The translations under genes and the position numbers were made by a program. Under the pieces are notes generated by a model. The model was not told where the DNA came from, made no database searches, and saw only the letters and a program-made list of their open reading frames with translations. A DNA stretch of 64,000 nucleotides from Actinernus sp. WN-2022. Lineage: Eukaryota > Cnidaria > Anthozoa > Actiniaria > Actinernidae. The DNA is taken from positions 186,001 to 250,000 of the forward strand of contig JAOWCC010000421.1 in the NCBI GenBank assembly GCA_030867875.1. Direction: 5' to 3'. Shown here in pieces: positions 10,421-22,377 of the stretch; within the stretch, counting starts at the first letter, position 1; each line of letters starts with the position of its first letter.

Positions 10421-11584
10421 TCATTATACTTTATTTATACCGTCCTGTATTGATTAATTATTTTTATAAACGCTCCATAGATTCATAAAGATAAACACTG
10501 TCACTCATCCTGTACACAAAAAAATATTATTAGCAGTTACCACTCCAATTTATACTATGCAGATAATCTTCTGCTAGTTAGTTTTACAACGTATTATTTA
10601 ATTAGCTTTCCCCTGCCCCCGCCTCGAATAGAATTTTTTTTTTGCTAATTTGCGGGTTGGCAAGTATCTTAATTCTTGTAAGTGTTTCTTTCATAATAAA
10701 TTGTTAATTTTTTGGTTTATTATAAATCTATATGTGGGTATGTCTAGGACCACGTTAACGGCTCTTGCTTTCCAGTTCGAAGCTCAGAGTTCATGTTTCA
10801 GTATCGGCATCGTATCTATTTTTTCTTGATTTGTTTTTCCTTTATTCTTGTTTTTTTCCTTGTTTTATTTTTGTTCTGCTTGCATGTGTTTCTTTTTGTA
10901 GTTTATATTTTGACATTTGATAAGAACGGACGCTGTAGCTACAATAATACTGTCAGCCTGAAACGGTCTCCATTTTCTCCAGACTTTCGAAGAAGATAAT
11001 TATACCAGCACTGCATACTACGTCCAAATTACGCTACTTTCGTTTAGAATAGTGTAGCGATTCTGTTGAGGGTTGCGGTGGGTTTGAAAAAGCGTAATTT
11101 TCTCACACTGTGGCTTACATGTATATACCTGGCAGCCAGAAGCGGAATAAAGTCTCTTGTTTCATTTAAGAAAACAAATTGCACAAACCACCATATTGGT
11201 GACCTCTGAATTAATGATAATCAAAATATTTTAATTGGATTTTATTATAAATGTTAGCATTTAGTATCACACAATTGTATTTATATTTAGATTTGCATTA
11301 GTTTAGCATATTTTAATTAGGCACGGCTCTTATTGAAATCAGTTTTATCAATGTTACTGTTAAGATTCCGTGGATAAATAATAAAGATTGATTGATTGAT
11401 TGATTGATGACGATGAGAAAGAACTAAAATCCAATCTGAGGTCACGACGATCAAATAACAAATATTTAACTCAATTTTGAAAAATGTGTATATTACGAAC
11501 AATGAAATGTGTAACAGAGTTGGTTACACCAGAAGAAAACATGAGGCCGAGGTTATCTAGTCTGGCTCACCAGAGATAAGATGG
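10421..11584. other. Gene-free AT-rich stretch with a LINE/SINE-type tail
   Basis: No supported gene. A pyrimidine-rich block lies at 10790-10910. Near 11360-11408 the sequence GTGGATAAATAATAAA runs into five GATT repeats, the usual look of the 3' end of a retroposon on the plus strand. The upstream body is not identifiable. Confidence 0.5.
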
Positions 11585-12366
11585 TCAGCATGCAACTACA
11601 GCAACTATAGTACTACAGCAGTACTACGTATACAGTAAGTACTACAGTGACTACAGTAACTATGTACAGTCGGTACTACAGCGACTACACTACTACAGTA
11701 GCTACAGCGGCTACAGCAACTACAGTACTACAGCAACTAAAGTACTACATCAACTACAGTACTACAGTACTACATCGGCAACTACAGCAATACTACGTAT
11801 ACAGTAACTACTACAGTGACTACAGTAACTATGTACAGCCGGTACTACAGCGACTACACTACTACTAACAGTAGCTACAGCGACTACAGCAGTTACAGCG
11901 ACTACATCAACTACAGTACTACATCAACTACAGTACTACATCAACTATAGTACTACAGCGACTACAGTACTACAGCGACTACAGCGACTACAGTACTACA
12001 GCGACTACAGTACTACTAACAGCGACTACAGCAACTACAGTACTACAGCAACTACAGCGACTACAGCGACTACAGTACTACAGCAACTACAGCGACTACA
12101 GTACTATAACAACTACAGTACTACAGCAACTACATTACTACAACAACTACAGTACTACAGCAACTACAGCAACTGCAGCGACTACAGTACTACAGCAACT
12201 ACAGTACTACAGCAACTATAGTACCACAGCAACTACAGTACTACAGCGACTACAGCACTACAGCGACTACAGTACTACAGTACTACAGCAACTACAGCAA
12301 CTGCAGCGACTACAGTACTAGAGCAACTACAGTACTACAGCAACTACAGTACCACAGCAACTACGT
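11585..12366. repeat. ACTACAG-rich 9/12-bp minisatellite
   Basis: About 780 bases made almost entirely of CTACAGCAACTACAGTACTA and CTACAGCGA variants. The pattern is a mixture of trinucleotide steps (CAG, CAA, CGA, TAC) with 9- to 15-base higher-order periods. Some longer blocks are duplicated (compare 11600-11700 with 11780-11870). The open frames here are repeat artefacts. Confidence 0.9.
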
Positions 12367-12537
12367 TCAAGAAGGAAATCGCGTGGCAGAATGTCACGAA
12401 CAGTTACCCCCTGATATCAAGAAGCTCTTAACGGAAACGAGCCCAGGAAGCCTGAAGTACTACAACCCAACGCAGTTGCAGGTAAACGCGTGTAAGTCAG
12501 GTCTTACTGAGTGCAGCGTAACTGACAGGATGGATCC

Positions 12538-12824
12538 TAGGTACTTCATATATCGTTAAATGAAATGTCCCAAGCACTAATATCTTATATTCTTGGTTTG
12601 TATACGTTCTATTAGTTTTTATTTAACGATATATGAAGTATATCGTTAAATGAAATGTCCCAAGCACTAATATCTTATATTCTTGGTTTGTATACGTTCT
12701 ATTAGTTTTTATTTAACGATATATGAAGTATATCGTTAAATGAAATGTCCCAAGCACTAATATCTTATATTCTTGGTTTGTATACGTTCTATTAGTTTTT
12801 ATTTAACGATATATGAAGTACCTA
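12538..12824. repeat. TA-bounded MITE-like element expanded to three 90-bp tandem copies
   Basis: Three perfect 90-bp copies occupy 12551-12820. The whole block is bounded by perfect 24-bp inverted ends (TAGGTACTTCATATATCGTT... and its complement at 12801-12824). At each internal junction the two ends meet as ATTTAACGATATA-TGAAG-TATATCGTTAAAT, a 13-bp stem with a 5-base loop. A single short inverted-repeat transposon with TA target sites, later amplified in tandem, would give this structure. No coding capacity. Confidence 0.85.
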
Positions 12825-12828
12825 CCGG

Positions 12829-13015
12829 ATGGATCACCCTGAAGCTGATTGTAGGTACGCGCATATCGAAACTGAACTGCTAGCTGTAGTGTTTACTTTG
12901 AATGTTTCTACCGGTACGTTATGTCAAGCAGGTAGCGGTCGAGGCGGACCACAAACCATAACACGGAAACCACTAGACAGGGCGCCGCTACACTACGACG
13001 AATGCTGCTTCGTTT
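12829..13015 (+). pseudogene. Gypsy-type LTR retrotransposon RNase H fragment
   Basis: The frame reads DCRYAHIETELLAVVFTL and later TITRKPLDRAPL, the recognisable RNase H stretch of Gypsy/Ty3 pol. The Asp-His motif block between them is damaged by frameshifts. It immediately follows the tandem MITE, which probably inserted into this element. No LTR is identified. Confidence 0.65.
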
Positions 13016-13239
13016 AGGTTTAGCAGGTTGGATTAATGGCAGCTAAATAGCTGAATAGCTGAATAGCTCGTCTAGAGGTACGACAGACATCAATGTAGCT
13101 CTACACTGCAGACTCACTCTCAAGAGCACACCTCCCAACAACTGACACGGAGGATGAAGAGCTAGTGAAATGCGTCATTCAGTCACATCATTAGTGATCA
13201 GAAGATAGCAGAACTTCAAGGAGAGATATCAAGTGACAC

Positions 13240-14091
13240 AACGATGATAAAAGATTACACAGGCTGACCGAACCATAAAGAAAGTGTCCCAGTTTAGATT
13301 CGTGAATACTGGTCCATCAAAGACGAACTCTCTGTTAACGACGGCTTTATCTTCAAAGGCGAGACAATCGCCGTCCCTCAAACATTGAGAAGAGGTCTTA
13401 AAGAAGATACACGAATGACACCTACTCATCGAAAGACGCAAACTTCGAGCCCCCTATTGGGAGATCGCATCTCTACGCTGTACAACTACACAAAGCGTAC
13501 TCAAGAAAATTAAACCGATCTTCTCGAGACATGGGATACCGGAAATAGTCAAGTCGGACAATGGACCACAATACAGTTCCGGTGAATTTGAAAGGTTTGC
13601 TGCGGATTGGAATTTCGAGTTCGTAACAGCGAGTACCACTCAGTACTCGCAGTCCAACGGCCTCGTCAAAAAAACGTAGACAGCCAGAAGAACGCTCGAA
13701 ACAGCCAAGCTTGATAGCAACGATCCCAATCTTGCCATTCTTGAGTAGCGCAACACACGAGACGTCTGCGCGTACTTCTTCCCTACACTACGAACTACCT
13801 GCTTCCGGAGAGTCCTAGCCACCAGGAGACGCAAACGCGACGGCCCAGGCAAAAGCAGAGTATCCAAAAGGCGTCCTACGACAAATCAGCTGTCACGTCG
13901 TTTCCCCTGAAGACGGATGAGATGGGCCAAATGATGCAGGAAGGGGATTGGAAACCTGCAAAGGTTATCGAACCAGCAGAGACACCACTGAGCTATATTG
14001 TTGAGCCGTCTACCGCCGAAATCGCAAACATCTCTTACCACCGTCTTCATTGTTACGCGATGGCGCGAGATCAAAGTCGCGACGCATAGTT
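13240..14091 (+). pseudogene. Gypsy-type integrase fragment
   Basis: The degenerate plus-strand frame includes HGIPEIVKSDNGPQYSSGEF (second catalytic Asp, about 13555), then TQYSQSNGLVKKT where the catalytic Glu position reads Lys (about 13668), a stop at about 13675, and ARRTLETAKLDSNDPNLAILE. A basic C-terminal region with YIVEPSTAEIANISYHRLH follows (about 13990-14060). It is the continuation of the RNase H fragment upstream. Several stops make it non-functional. Confidence 0.65.
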
Positions 14092-16140
14092 TGCATTAGA
14101 CTTCCGTCAATCATACAAAGTAGAAGGGGTAATTAACTGTGGCGGCGGGACGTGAAAAGTATTCTCTCGTCAAATCCTGTTTATTTTATTATTCGACTTT
14201 TGTTTTTTTTCTTACTCAAGTTTTCTAACAAAATAGCATAAGTACAGAGTTCCGTCCAGGTCGAACGAAAAACAGTGATTTACTTTCTTACGTGCTGTCA
14301 GACAATGGCCAATATGTGTCTGACTGTGCGCATTAACTCTATTGTCTTTTTGAAGTCGTCCCCAACATGTTGGCTAGCCCCTTCCCCTTTATATGACACA
14401 CGGAAGCCCAATGCAAACTACACGTCGCAACTTTGGAAGATCTATTCATAAAGATCTAGATTGCGATGAGGATGAAGAGCTGATGGACTGAACAGTACTG
14501 TAAACCACTTATGGACTTCGCTTGTACTCAACACTGATTGGATGAAATAACCGTAAGCTTGAATGCTTTGTTTTCGTTCTGCAATGTGCATGATTGGTTC
14601 TAGTTGTATACGTGGCCCTGATTACTGTAGTTGTACAGTAAAGATCTTGGAAGATCGTCGACACTAATTTAACGTAGGGACCGGTCATTATTTAACGGGG
14701 AACGGCTATTAGGCTTGCATCGTTCCCTGTCTAAATGTTGTCACCCTCCCCTTTTTCTCAAAATAAAATAAGGGAAGGGAAGGGAAGGGAGATCGTAATT
14801 ATTTGTGCTTGAGTAAGCATAAACAGCATGGATTACGTAAAATACTAAATAGATACCAATAGGCTCCTTGCCATAGGCATACGAAGCGAGTCTACGTTAC
14901 GGCAGAGTTTGGAGAAGAAAATGAAAGAGAAAGGTGAAGGCCGAAGCGGCCTCGTGCTTTCATATGTTCTCGGTGTTTGGATTCCCCGGTGAAACACTAG
15001 CTCCCGTTTTTGATTTGAACCAAATGGAAACAAGAACTCGGAGTGTGTCTTCTCCTGATGCTCGTAGCATTTTCCTAGGAAACCATTTCGGCGGTAGCAA
15101 GAACGATTGCCGACAGGTTGGACATTTGAAAACGGCAGACCGACTGCCTTGTTGAAGTCTATAAATCGCTGCGACAAGTTTTCTTCTCACTCTTCAAGAA
15201 CTTCAGAAGTTTTGAAATAATTAAGGCAGTCGTTCTGTGATTTTGAAAACACTAGCCGCCGTAACAATTAACACAACCCTTCAGTTACCCTTCAGTACAT
15301 TTTAATAATTTGCCTCAGAATAAAATACAACTCCGCAGTTTCTGGTCCCGAAACGTAGCTACCCTGAATCGCTTGACATGCTAGTCGTAAATAATCTGCT
15401 TTTTAGGCAACCTAAGGCAACTGAAGGCTGCTGAACTGGCCTAGTCTGTCACACCGCTGGGTGGACGAAGGCCGCCATTTTCAACTGCCTTTGCACACAA
15501 AAGCGAGAACATGGATTTCTGCATGGATGTTTACCAAATAAAAACTCTCTGAAACATCTAGGGTATCTATACTAAATTTCAAGCGGGACATTTTGGCTTA
15601 AACATACGATTAATTCACAACAGACTTTTGTTTAATCGCACACCTCAATTAGCTTCTTCCATACTTATTAAGCGGCTCTCTCACTGTCTTGGTAAAACGA
15701 TACCTCTGCTAGCAGGGCATCAGCTTCTTCATCTATGTAATTTTACTTGGTATAGGTACTCTAACCTCCATTCTAGTTTATGTTGTGTTCACTGAGTACG
15801 TACTTTGTTGAAATTGGCTCCTGCTACAGAATGTTAACGGTTTCACTCTCCGCCTTTTCGGCGCTCGCTCGGCATTACGAGTCTCGTGAGCGCCAACATT
15901 AATTATTGTCAGTGGAAAGTCGCATTGTAATAAAGGAATTTCAAGATGGCGACTGAACCAAGTCTGTCGTGCTCCTTTGGTTGCATCTGCTTAGGTCGCC
16001 AGAACCAACCTTTAGACGACTTTCGCTTTTAAAATCCGGCTTTGTCATAGAGTGAACACTTGATGGCCTTTCTCTTAGTGCCGTGACGATTCGGACAGTA
16101 CCAACGTCCCAGACCACCTCTAATATGAAATATTCTTTCA
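14092..16140. other. Long stretch without a supported gene
   Basis: The first part is probably the 3' end of the Gypsy element. At about 14675 GGGACCGGTCATTATTTAAC resembles one end of the inverted-repeat element at 35829-36100, but no partner end is visible. A minus-strand frame at 14960-15190 contains CPTCRQSFLLPP, too short and isolated to call a RING finger. GC-richer sequence at 15840-16040 contains CAAGATGGCG and could be a promoter fragment. Nothing else is supported. Confidence 0.4.
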
Positions 16141-16230
16141 CTCTAGCTGAGTGTATACACTATTTCTCTGTATGAGTCCGAAGATGTGCAGTAAGATTGT
16201 TTCCCGCTGATTTAAATGCTTTGAAATATT
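16100..16230 (-). pseudogene. Decayed extra zinc finger downstream of copy 1
   Basis: Beyond the stop at 16231, an out-of-frame read gives a FKAFKSAGNNLTAHLRTHTE-like stretch (about 16230-16170), which is the second half of a C2H2 finger and its linker. The same region after copy 2 (59540-59613) retains a weaker trace. Both paralogues apparently lost a terminal finger to frameshift. Confidence 0.5.
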
Positions 16231-17838
16231 TCATACACTTTTACGGCCTTTGTGAATTCGAAGATGGGAGGAAAGATGAAATCTATGTTTAAATGCCTTG
16301 TCACACTGGGTACACTTGTAAGGCCTTTCACTTCTGTGAATTGGAAGATGATGAGCAAGACCGCTTCGTCTTTTAAATGCCTTGTCACACTGGGTACATT
16401 TGTAAGGTCTTCCTCTGCTGTGAACTTTAAGATGTGACTTAAGTTCACCTGCTGTTTTGAATGCTTTACTACACTGGATACAACTGTACGGCCTTTCGCC
16501 TGTGTGAATCCGAAAATGGCTAGCAAGATTACCCAATCTTTTGAATGCCTTGTCACACTGGGTACACTTGTAAGGCCGTTCTCTTCTGTGAATTGGAAAA
16601 TGTTGAGCAAGAGCGTTTCGTGTTTTAAATGCATTGTCACACTGGGTACACTTGTAAGGCCTTTCTCTTCTGTGAATTGGAAGATGTTGAGCAAGATTGC
16701 CTCGTGTTTTAAATGCCTTGTCACACTGGGTACACTTGTAAGGCCTCTCTCCTCTGTGAATTCGAAGATGTCGAGCAAGAGCGCTTCGTGTTTTAAATGC
16801 CTTGTCACACTGCGTACACTTGTGTGGCCTTTCCTCTGTGTGAACTCGAAGATGGATAACTAAATTACTGCGACATTTGAAGGCTCTTTCACACCGGGTA
16901 CAGCTAAAACGCCCTCGGCCTGTATACATGCGTTGTTCCTGGTTTTGGATAGTGCCAGAGGAACAAAGTGAACTAAGTATGTCATCTTCAACATGACCAA
17001 CACCATTTTTTGGATACGTCACTGAGCTGAGCATGCCTTGCCTGTTACTATCATTGTTCAGCTTCTCGCATTTTTCACGTACCTGTCCGATATTCACATT
17101 ATTGTCGAGGTATTCAGGAATACCTTCCCATTCAGCCGACATCTCGTTTAATGATTCTGCCCGGATAGAATTACATAGCGCTGTTGCATCTGAACTTTCA
17201 CTTTGTCGACCTCTGTTATCAAATATTTCACTTGAATGAGTTTCTAATTCATCATCAAGACAACGGGGAACTTCGACCTCCGGTCGATTCCTTTCAATTA
17301 GATCTTTTCCATACTTTTTCTTTCCCGCCTGAAGGATTTCTAACTCATCAGTATCATTGTGGTCATCAAGTAATTCGTTATTTAGCTGAGGTGCGCTGAC
17401 ATCATTTGATGCCGCTTCGTCATAATTAAAATCACACTGATAGATTTTAGGCACTTTCTCTGCTATTTCCTCTTGATGAACTTCGCAAATATCACAGGAG
17501 CCACCGCGTTCCCCTTCCATTCGTTCCACTTAGCGTACTTCAACTGATCCATGACGGCATACCTTCTCTGCACTGCAGACAGACACTGCACAATTAAACA
17601 ATGCTCGTAACCTTCTACTATCAGATACACCACTGATATCAGTTTCTGTTCCAGTGCTGTATGTCTTAGGAGCATCAGTTTGGCTGCCAGTGCTTGTGGG
17701 ATTCATCATGGCGATGTCTTCAAGAGCAGTGGTATCTACTGTTTGCGTTCCTACACTGCGTATAAACATCCCCTGTTCATTGTGTTGGTGAAGTGGTGGA
17801 TCACGTGCTTCAGGTTCGGAACTGTTATTCTCGGTGTC
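16231..17838 (-). pseudogene. C2H2 zinc-finger protein, terminal exon, copy 1 (premature stop)
   Basis: On the minus strand an exon opens at an acceptor (tttcttcttctag|GACACC, 17838). It encodes an acidic N-terminus with a GTQT...STGSQTDAPKTYSTGTET segment, then meets TAA at 17530-17532. The right-hand paralogue has TCA (Ser) at that point in GSVEVR-S. The same frame continues for 432 codons to 16231. It has a Glu/Asp-rich linker (about 190 residues) and eight C2H2 fingers of the form YKCTQCDKAFKTR..LA.HL.IH joined by HR/TGERPYKC linkers. Such proteins bind DNA in the nucleus. Relative to the paralogue it lacks part of the linker after DICEVHQ. Translation could in principle restart at the downstream Met, so pseudogene status is likely rather than certain. 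Upstream exons are not found. Confidence 0.8.
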
Positions 17839-18788
17839 CTAGAAGAAGAAAAACCTTTAATTCTGACGATAGTTGCGACACGAAAACGGTAATATAGGAT
17901 TAGAGTTCTATACACTCTGTCTTAATAGGCTACTTTAACCTTTCTTTCGTCATTGAATAAAATCTCAGTTTATCTTTCGAAAATAAGCGAAATAGTTACA
18001 CGGATATTGTGCATTGTTTCAAAGTTGCGTTAATTGGTTATCTCAAAGATGTCTTCAGTAACAATTTTGCCCTAGGGACCTTACGAAAAGACCAACAGAT
18101 ATTCAAAATGTATTCCCATTTCATTGAACAATCATCTGACGCTTAGGTCATGATTGAGAAAGATATAGCCGTCAGAAAAAAAACGCGCGAAAACCTTTCT
18201 TCTTACAACTACTCAACTAGTTTTGTTTACATTCAGTTCTCAATCTTTTAATTCTAGTGCGTCCTATGGACTCATGCAATTTAGAAACTCTAAGAAAGCT
18301 CACTCGTTTCAACTAATCCCGAATTGCACTCGAAACCAAATGATTTTCGAAGCAAAAATTAAAACGAACGAAATGAAAAATATGCTTCAGATTTGTTTTT
18401 AGTGTGCGCTCGTAAACAAGCAGTCTTGTGCGCGTTCTCTTTGTTAAAATATAGCGTGATCAGTTGCGTCAGCAGCGCAGCGCGCGCGAACTAAAATTGA
18501 AAACATTTCACTCATATCACCCAAAACGTTCTGCAGTTTGTCCCTTTTCTCTGCACTTTCCTTTACCCGAATGTCTGCCAGAAATACGGGTATACAATTC
18601 TTGAGTACATTTACGTCAGAATCTCGACAAAAAGTTGGGTTTCGAGATACTTTGTGAAAAGTGTAATTGGTGTTTCCTCAACGTCACAAAACACACACTT
18701 TTGATATGGTTGGACTAGGCGCGCAAAGCATGCTGGTGAAACATCTTCCTTTTTTATGGACCTACACCGCGCACCAATAGCCTGGGCG
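17839..18788. other. Upstream intron/flank of zinc-finger copy 1
   Basis: The first 60 bases or so match the flank of copy 2 (GAGTTCTAT block). Beyond that no exon, RNA gene or repeat is recognised. Several CpG-containing stretches (18180-18190, 18470-18490) could mark a promoter, but nothing decides it. Confidence 0.4.
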
Positions 18789-19363
18789 CCAGAGGTTCTA
18801 CTGCCCTCTCTAAACCAAAGTTTAGGATCTACGAGAAGGCTGGGAGAACCTCTGGGCGCGCGAAGTAAGAATCTCACTTCCATGCCAGACTAATCCCTTT
18901 TGATAGACACCTGAGAAGCCTTTTTCTAGCAAATTGATTAAACCGGTTTTGTCCACGTAGGCTTAATTCCCAACGATTTACGAAAAGCCAGCACTTTCGG
19001 ACAGCTGAAATAATTACAATTTCCTCTCCCAAGGGGCGAAGCACTACACAGAACAGGTCAGGTGGTTTAAATGGCCATTATTTCGGCCGTTTTCTGGTGT
19101 CATAGAGCTCGAGGGAACTCGTGGGAACTCCAGCGACGCGACGGGTTCAAAGACACGGAACGGGTAAACAATGGCGACCTTGGAAACTGCTATGGCGTGA
19201 TCCAATCGCAGTAATCGTTGCAAATGAATTTGCTCTAGGCCAATCAGAGGACCAGGGTCAAATTCTGACTCAGACAGAGTCAGACATACTTCGCGCGCCC
19301 AGAGGTTCTCTCAGCCTTCTCGTAGATCCTAAACTTTGGCTTAGAGGGCAGTAGAACCTCTGG
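18789..19363. mobile_element. Fold-back MITE-like element, about 575 bp
   Basis: Left arm 18789-18866 (CCAGAGGTTCTACTGCCCTC ... ) and right arm about 19286-19363 are near-perfect inverted copies of about 78 bp. Each arm is itself palindromic: it opens with AGAGGTTCT and closes with AGAACCTCT. The interior has no transposase frame. Superfamily is unassigned and target duplications are unclear. Confidence 0.75.
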
Positions 19364-19913
19364 CACTCAGAGTAGCGCACCAATAGCAAGCGAAGAACAT
19401 TTTTCTATAATGTACTTTCTATTTGGAAAAGCATGAATCAGTCACTTCATGAGTGCACTACCGCTTTACTACTTAAGGATTATCTTAAATTAACTATGAA
19501 AGGTTACTTTGCTGGCACTTTTAAGGTTACCAGACTGTACTAGTAATTAATATCTCTATATTTAAGCTTTATCATATTTATCACTATATTTAAGTTTTAT
19601 ATTATATTATCACTTTTTTATCCTAACTTTAGTTTATATGTAGATTTTTCCCATATTGTGTACCCAGTTTAAATAAAGTATTATCATTATGTACATAAGT
19701 CAAGGAAAATAAAGAGAATCACGATTTTTCGCTGAGCTGGACAAGTTTTAAAGCAATCTTCATTGGCGCAACATTTTGGAACGTTTTCAAATGGACATTA
19801 CTGTGGAACTGGTACTGTAACAACTTAGACAACGAGCACCAATAACATTGCAGAACGAAATTGGATCCTATCTTCTGGTTATTTGATCCAATCGGTATGA
19901 AGAAGCATTTCAA
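19364..19913. other. Non-coding AT-rich stretch
   Basis: Repetitive-looking AATTTAAGTTT/ATATTATCAC sequence at 19540-19700, ending GTTTAAATAAAGTATTATCATTATG. It resembles a retroposon 3' tail. No gene. Confidence 0.4.
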
Positions 19914-20420
19914 CTTGCATGAGGTTTAATCCAGTAAAAGGTAAAATTGGTGTACTGGCCTGTAATACCCTTAAAGTCTTATATAGCTCACTTATTCTAC
20001 CCTACTTACAATACCGTAATCTTATATGGGCCTCAACCTATCCTACACATATTGAACCTCTTTTTCTACTACAGAAAAAAGTCATTCGTATTATCATTCA
20101 CTCCACCACGTACTCATACCAAACCTCTATTTGATGAACTTGAAATACTAACAATTTTTAATAACTACAAATTCCAGACCTCGAGTGCTTTATTTTCTCT
20201 CATATCAATGATATGTTACCGAATCTCTTGTATGCATTTTTTAAATTTAACCTGGAATACCATAATCATTTCACAAGACGCAGATTTGATTTACACTTTT
20301 CATTTTAAAACATAAATTTTCAATTCGTTCTTGTAAGGACCCAACATTTGGAACAGTATTCCACTTCCACTTCGTGAATCGCTAAAGTTCTTCGATTACA
20401 AAAAGAAATTAAAATCTTAT
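19914..20420 (+). pseudogene. LINE reverse transcriptase C-terminal fragment
   Basis: Plus-strand pieces in two frames read VLYSSLILPYLQYRNLIWAS, THIEPLFLLQKKVIRI and PLFDELEILTIFNNYKFQ. This is the post-catalytic 'thumb' stretch typical of CR1/L2-group LINEs. Truncated at the 5' end and frameshifted. It does not share boundaries with the Polinton that begins about 450 bases downstream. Confidence 0.75.
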
Positions 20421-20877
20421 TTCGTTAATAATTAATTTATAATTTGCCTTGTTATATAATCTATTCCTAAGTATGTTTCTGTAATTCTAGTGATTAATGT
20501 TTCTTGCCCTACCTTAATACTCCTGATTTAGTACTCAATGACTTGTATTTCTCATTCAGTATTGTTTAGTTACATGTAGTATTTAGTAGCTTGTATGTGT
20601 ATCTACTACCAAGTGTTCAATACCTTGTATTTATCCCTGTCTATTTAGTATGTATCTGTTTACTGTAATTTGTTTTGATCCATGTCCTGTATGATAATTA
20701 GTAGTATATAAAGTGGCGGTTCTGGTGCAGCACCTCCGTTTTCAGTCTTATGTCACATTCGATGACCCCCTCCCCCCACCGTATTCGTTGGACCTTGTCG
20801 ACCGTCTATTGTACCCAATCCCAACTTATTGTATTTTGACGCCCAATTAGAGGAGGGCAGTTATAGAGTATTATACT
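20421..20877. other. Flank upstream of the Polinton polymerase
   Basis: AT-rich and then C-rich sequence. Polinton terminal inverted repeats would be expected somewhere upstream, but none could be recognised by eye. Confidence 0.3.
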
Positions 20878-21762
20878 ATGGCTGAACATATACTAACATT
20901 CGTTCGAGCACCCGGGACCATTGGGGATTATTTACGAGGGTGGAAGATGGATGTTCCAGATGGTAACCCTCTAGAGGCAGACCCAGCTGCATTCCTCGCT
21001 GGTGTGTGGAATCAGACTACCAAAAAGCTCGAGGAAGAGCTCCAAGACCTCCGTAGTATTAAGTTTCAGCTAGCTTTGAACATAACACTCCGTCTCGACA
21101 AACCCGAGGGTTCAGCTACCTTTCGGAGTTCGCAAGTCGTTTTGACCAACGATGCTGAGATCCGTGGAGTAATAGTAGAAGCACATGCTCAGATCCACAA
21201 CTACATTGAGAAGTGGATCAGTAGAGGATCAAACTGGGTTATAGATAGAGTCAACATTTTATGGTTGAACATTGCTCGATATCAACCACTACGTGGAGGT
21301 TCGTACATACGACTACCTACCGAAGTCGCGAATAAGAAAGCCGTGATCAACGTAAAGAACAAAGATGATCATTGTTTGCGTTGGTCGCTACGTGCCGCGC
21401 TGTTTCCAGTCGCACAAAACCCCGAGAGGACATCGAAGTACCGAGAAGACGATGGGTTGAACTTTGATGGGGTGGATTCGCCAACGCCAATCTCACAAAT
21501 AAAACGCGTAGAGAAGCAAAACAAGATCTCTATTAATGTATACGGTTGGGATCCAAAGGAAAAGTGCTTGATCGTGCATCACATCTCAAAGGAGACTTTC
21601 TTGACACGCGTTAACTTCTTGCTTTTAGAGCACCAAGATAGCGGTCTTCAACACTACTGTTGGATCAAGAACTTCAATCGCCTCCTATTCAGCCAAACAA
21701 AACACGAACATAGGAAGCACTTCTGTGAGCGATGCTTACATGGCTACACCACGCCCTACTAG
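20878..21762 (+). pseudogene. Polinton DNA polymerase B, N-terminal region
   Basis: 294 codons from an ATG that follows AT-rich sequence. The N-terminal domain includes WKMDVPDGNP and the conserved stretch YQPLRGGSYIRLP followed by LRWSLRAALFP. It ends with the zinc-binding HFCERCLHGYTTP. Frame is lost at about 21755 by a small deletion, and the next segment continues in another frame (LLEKHIPEC). Role in the element: DNA replication primed by a terminal protein. Confidence 0.8.
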
Positions 21763-22317
21763 AAAAGCACATTCCAGAGTGCAATGGAGTCGACGACCGA
21801 GCCATTCGCATTGAAATGCCTACCAATGAGAACAACATAGTCTCCTTTCAGAATATCCACAAACAGCTCGAAGTTCCCTACGTTATCTATGCCGACCTTG
21901 AGGCTTTAACAACTAAGATCGAAGGACCCGCCCAAGACCCTGAAAAGAGCAACACCCTGAAAAGAGAAGAACATATTCCTTGTGGATTCTCCTACATCGT
22001 TGAGCGTTCTGATGGTTATAGCGAACCACCTGTACTATATAGAGGTACGGATACCATCCAACGTTTTCTACGATGCGTACAAGAGGAAGAGGCGAAGATC
22101 AAAGCCCAAAAGGCCAAGCCGCTATGTATTATACCGAAAGACCAGAGGGTTTATAATAGAGCAACGATTTGTCATATCTGCCAGAAGCCCTTGGTTGGTA
22201 GCGATACAGTACGTGATCATTGCCACATCACAGGCGAGTTTCGAGGTGCCGCACACGGAGTCTGTAACCTCAAATTGCGTATCTCACCTACCATTCAAGT
22301 TGTATTCCAGCGGTCAG
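21732..22317 (+). pseudogene. Polinton DNA polymerase B, exonuclease region
   Basis: Continuation of the polymerase in a new frame. YVIYADLEALTTKI carries the ExoI Asp-x-Glu. A Cys/His cluster (CHICQKPL...RDHCHITGEFRGAAHGVCN) follows, as in Polinton polymerases. The frame is cut at 22317 after LRISPTIQVVF by the LINE inserted at 22318-26537. The next residues (HNLRGYDAHLLMQ, the ExoII block) lie at 26542 onward. Confidence 0.82.
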
Positions 22318-22377
22318 CCGTTCATGGCGGACGGTTCAAAAATTGTTCCTAACGAACTCTGATGAAATTTGAAAAAT

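Noticed and set aside
14960..15190. CPTCRQSF motif suggesting a RING finger
   Set aside because: Only one Cys pair, no first half of the RING and no neighbouring domain.
16212..16863. Opposite-strand and shifted frames over the zinc-finger exon
   Set aside because: Shadows of the finger repeat; the Cys/His spacing exists only in the called frame.
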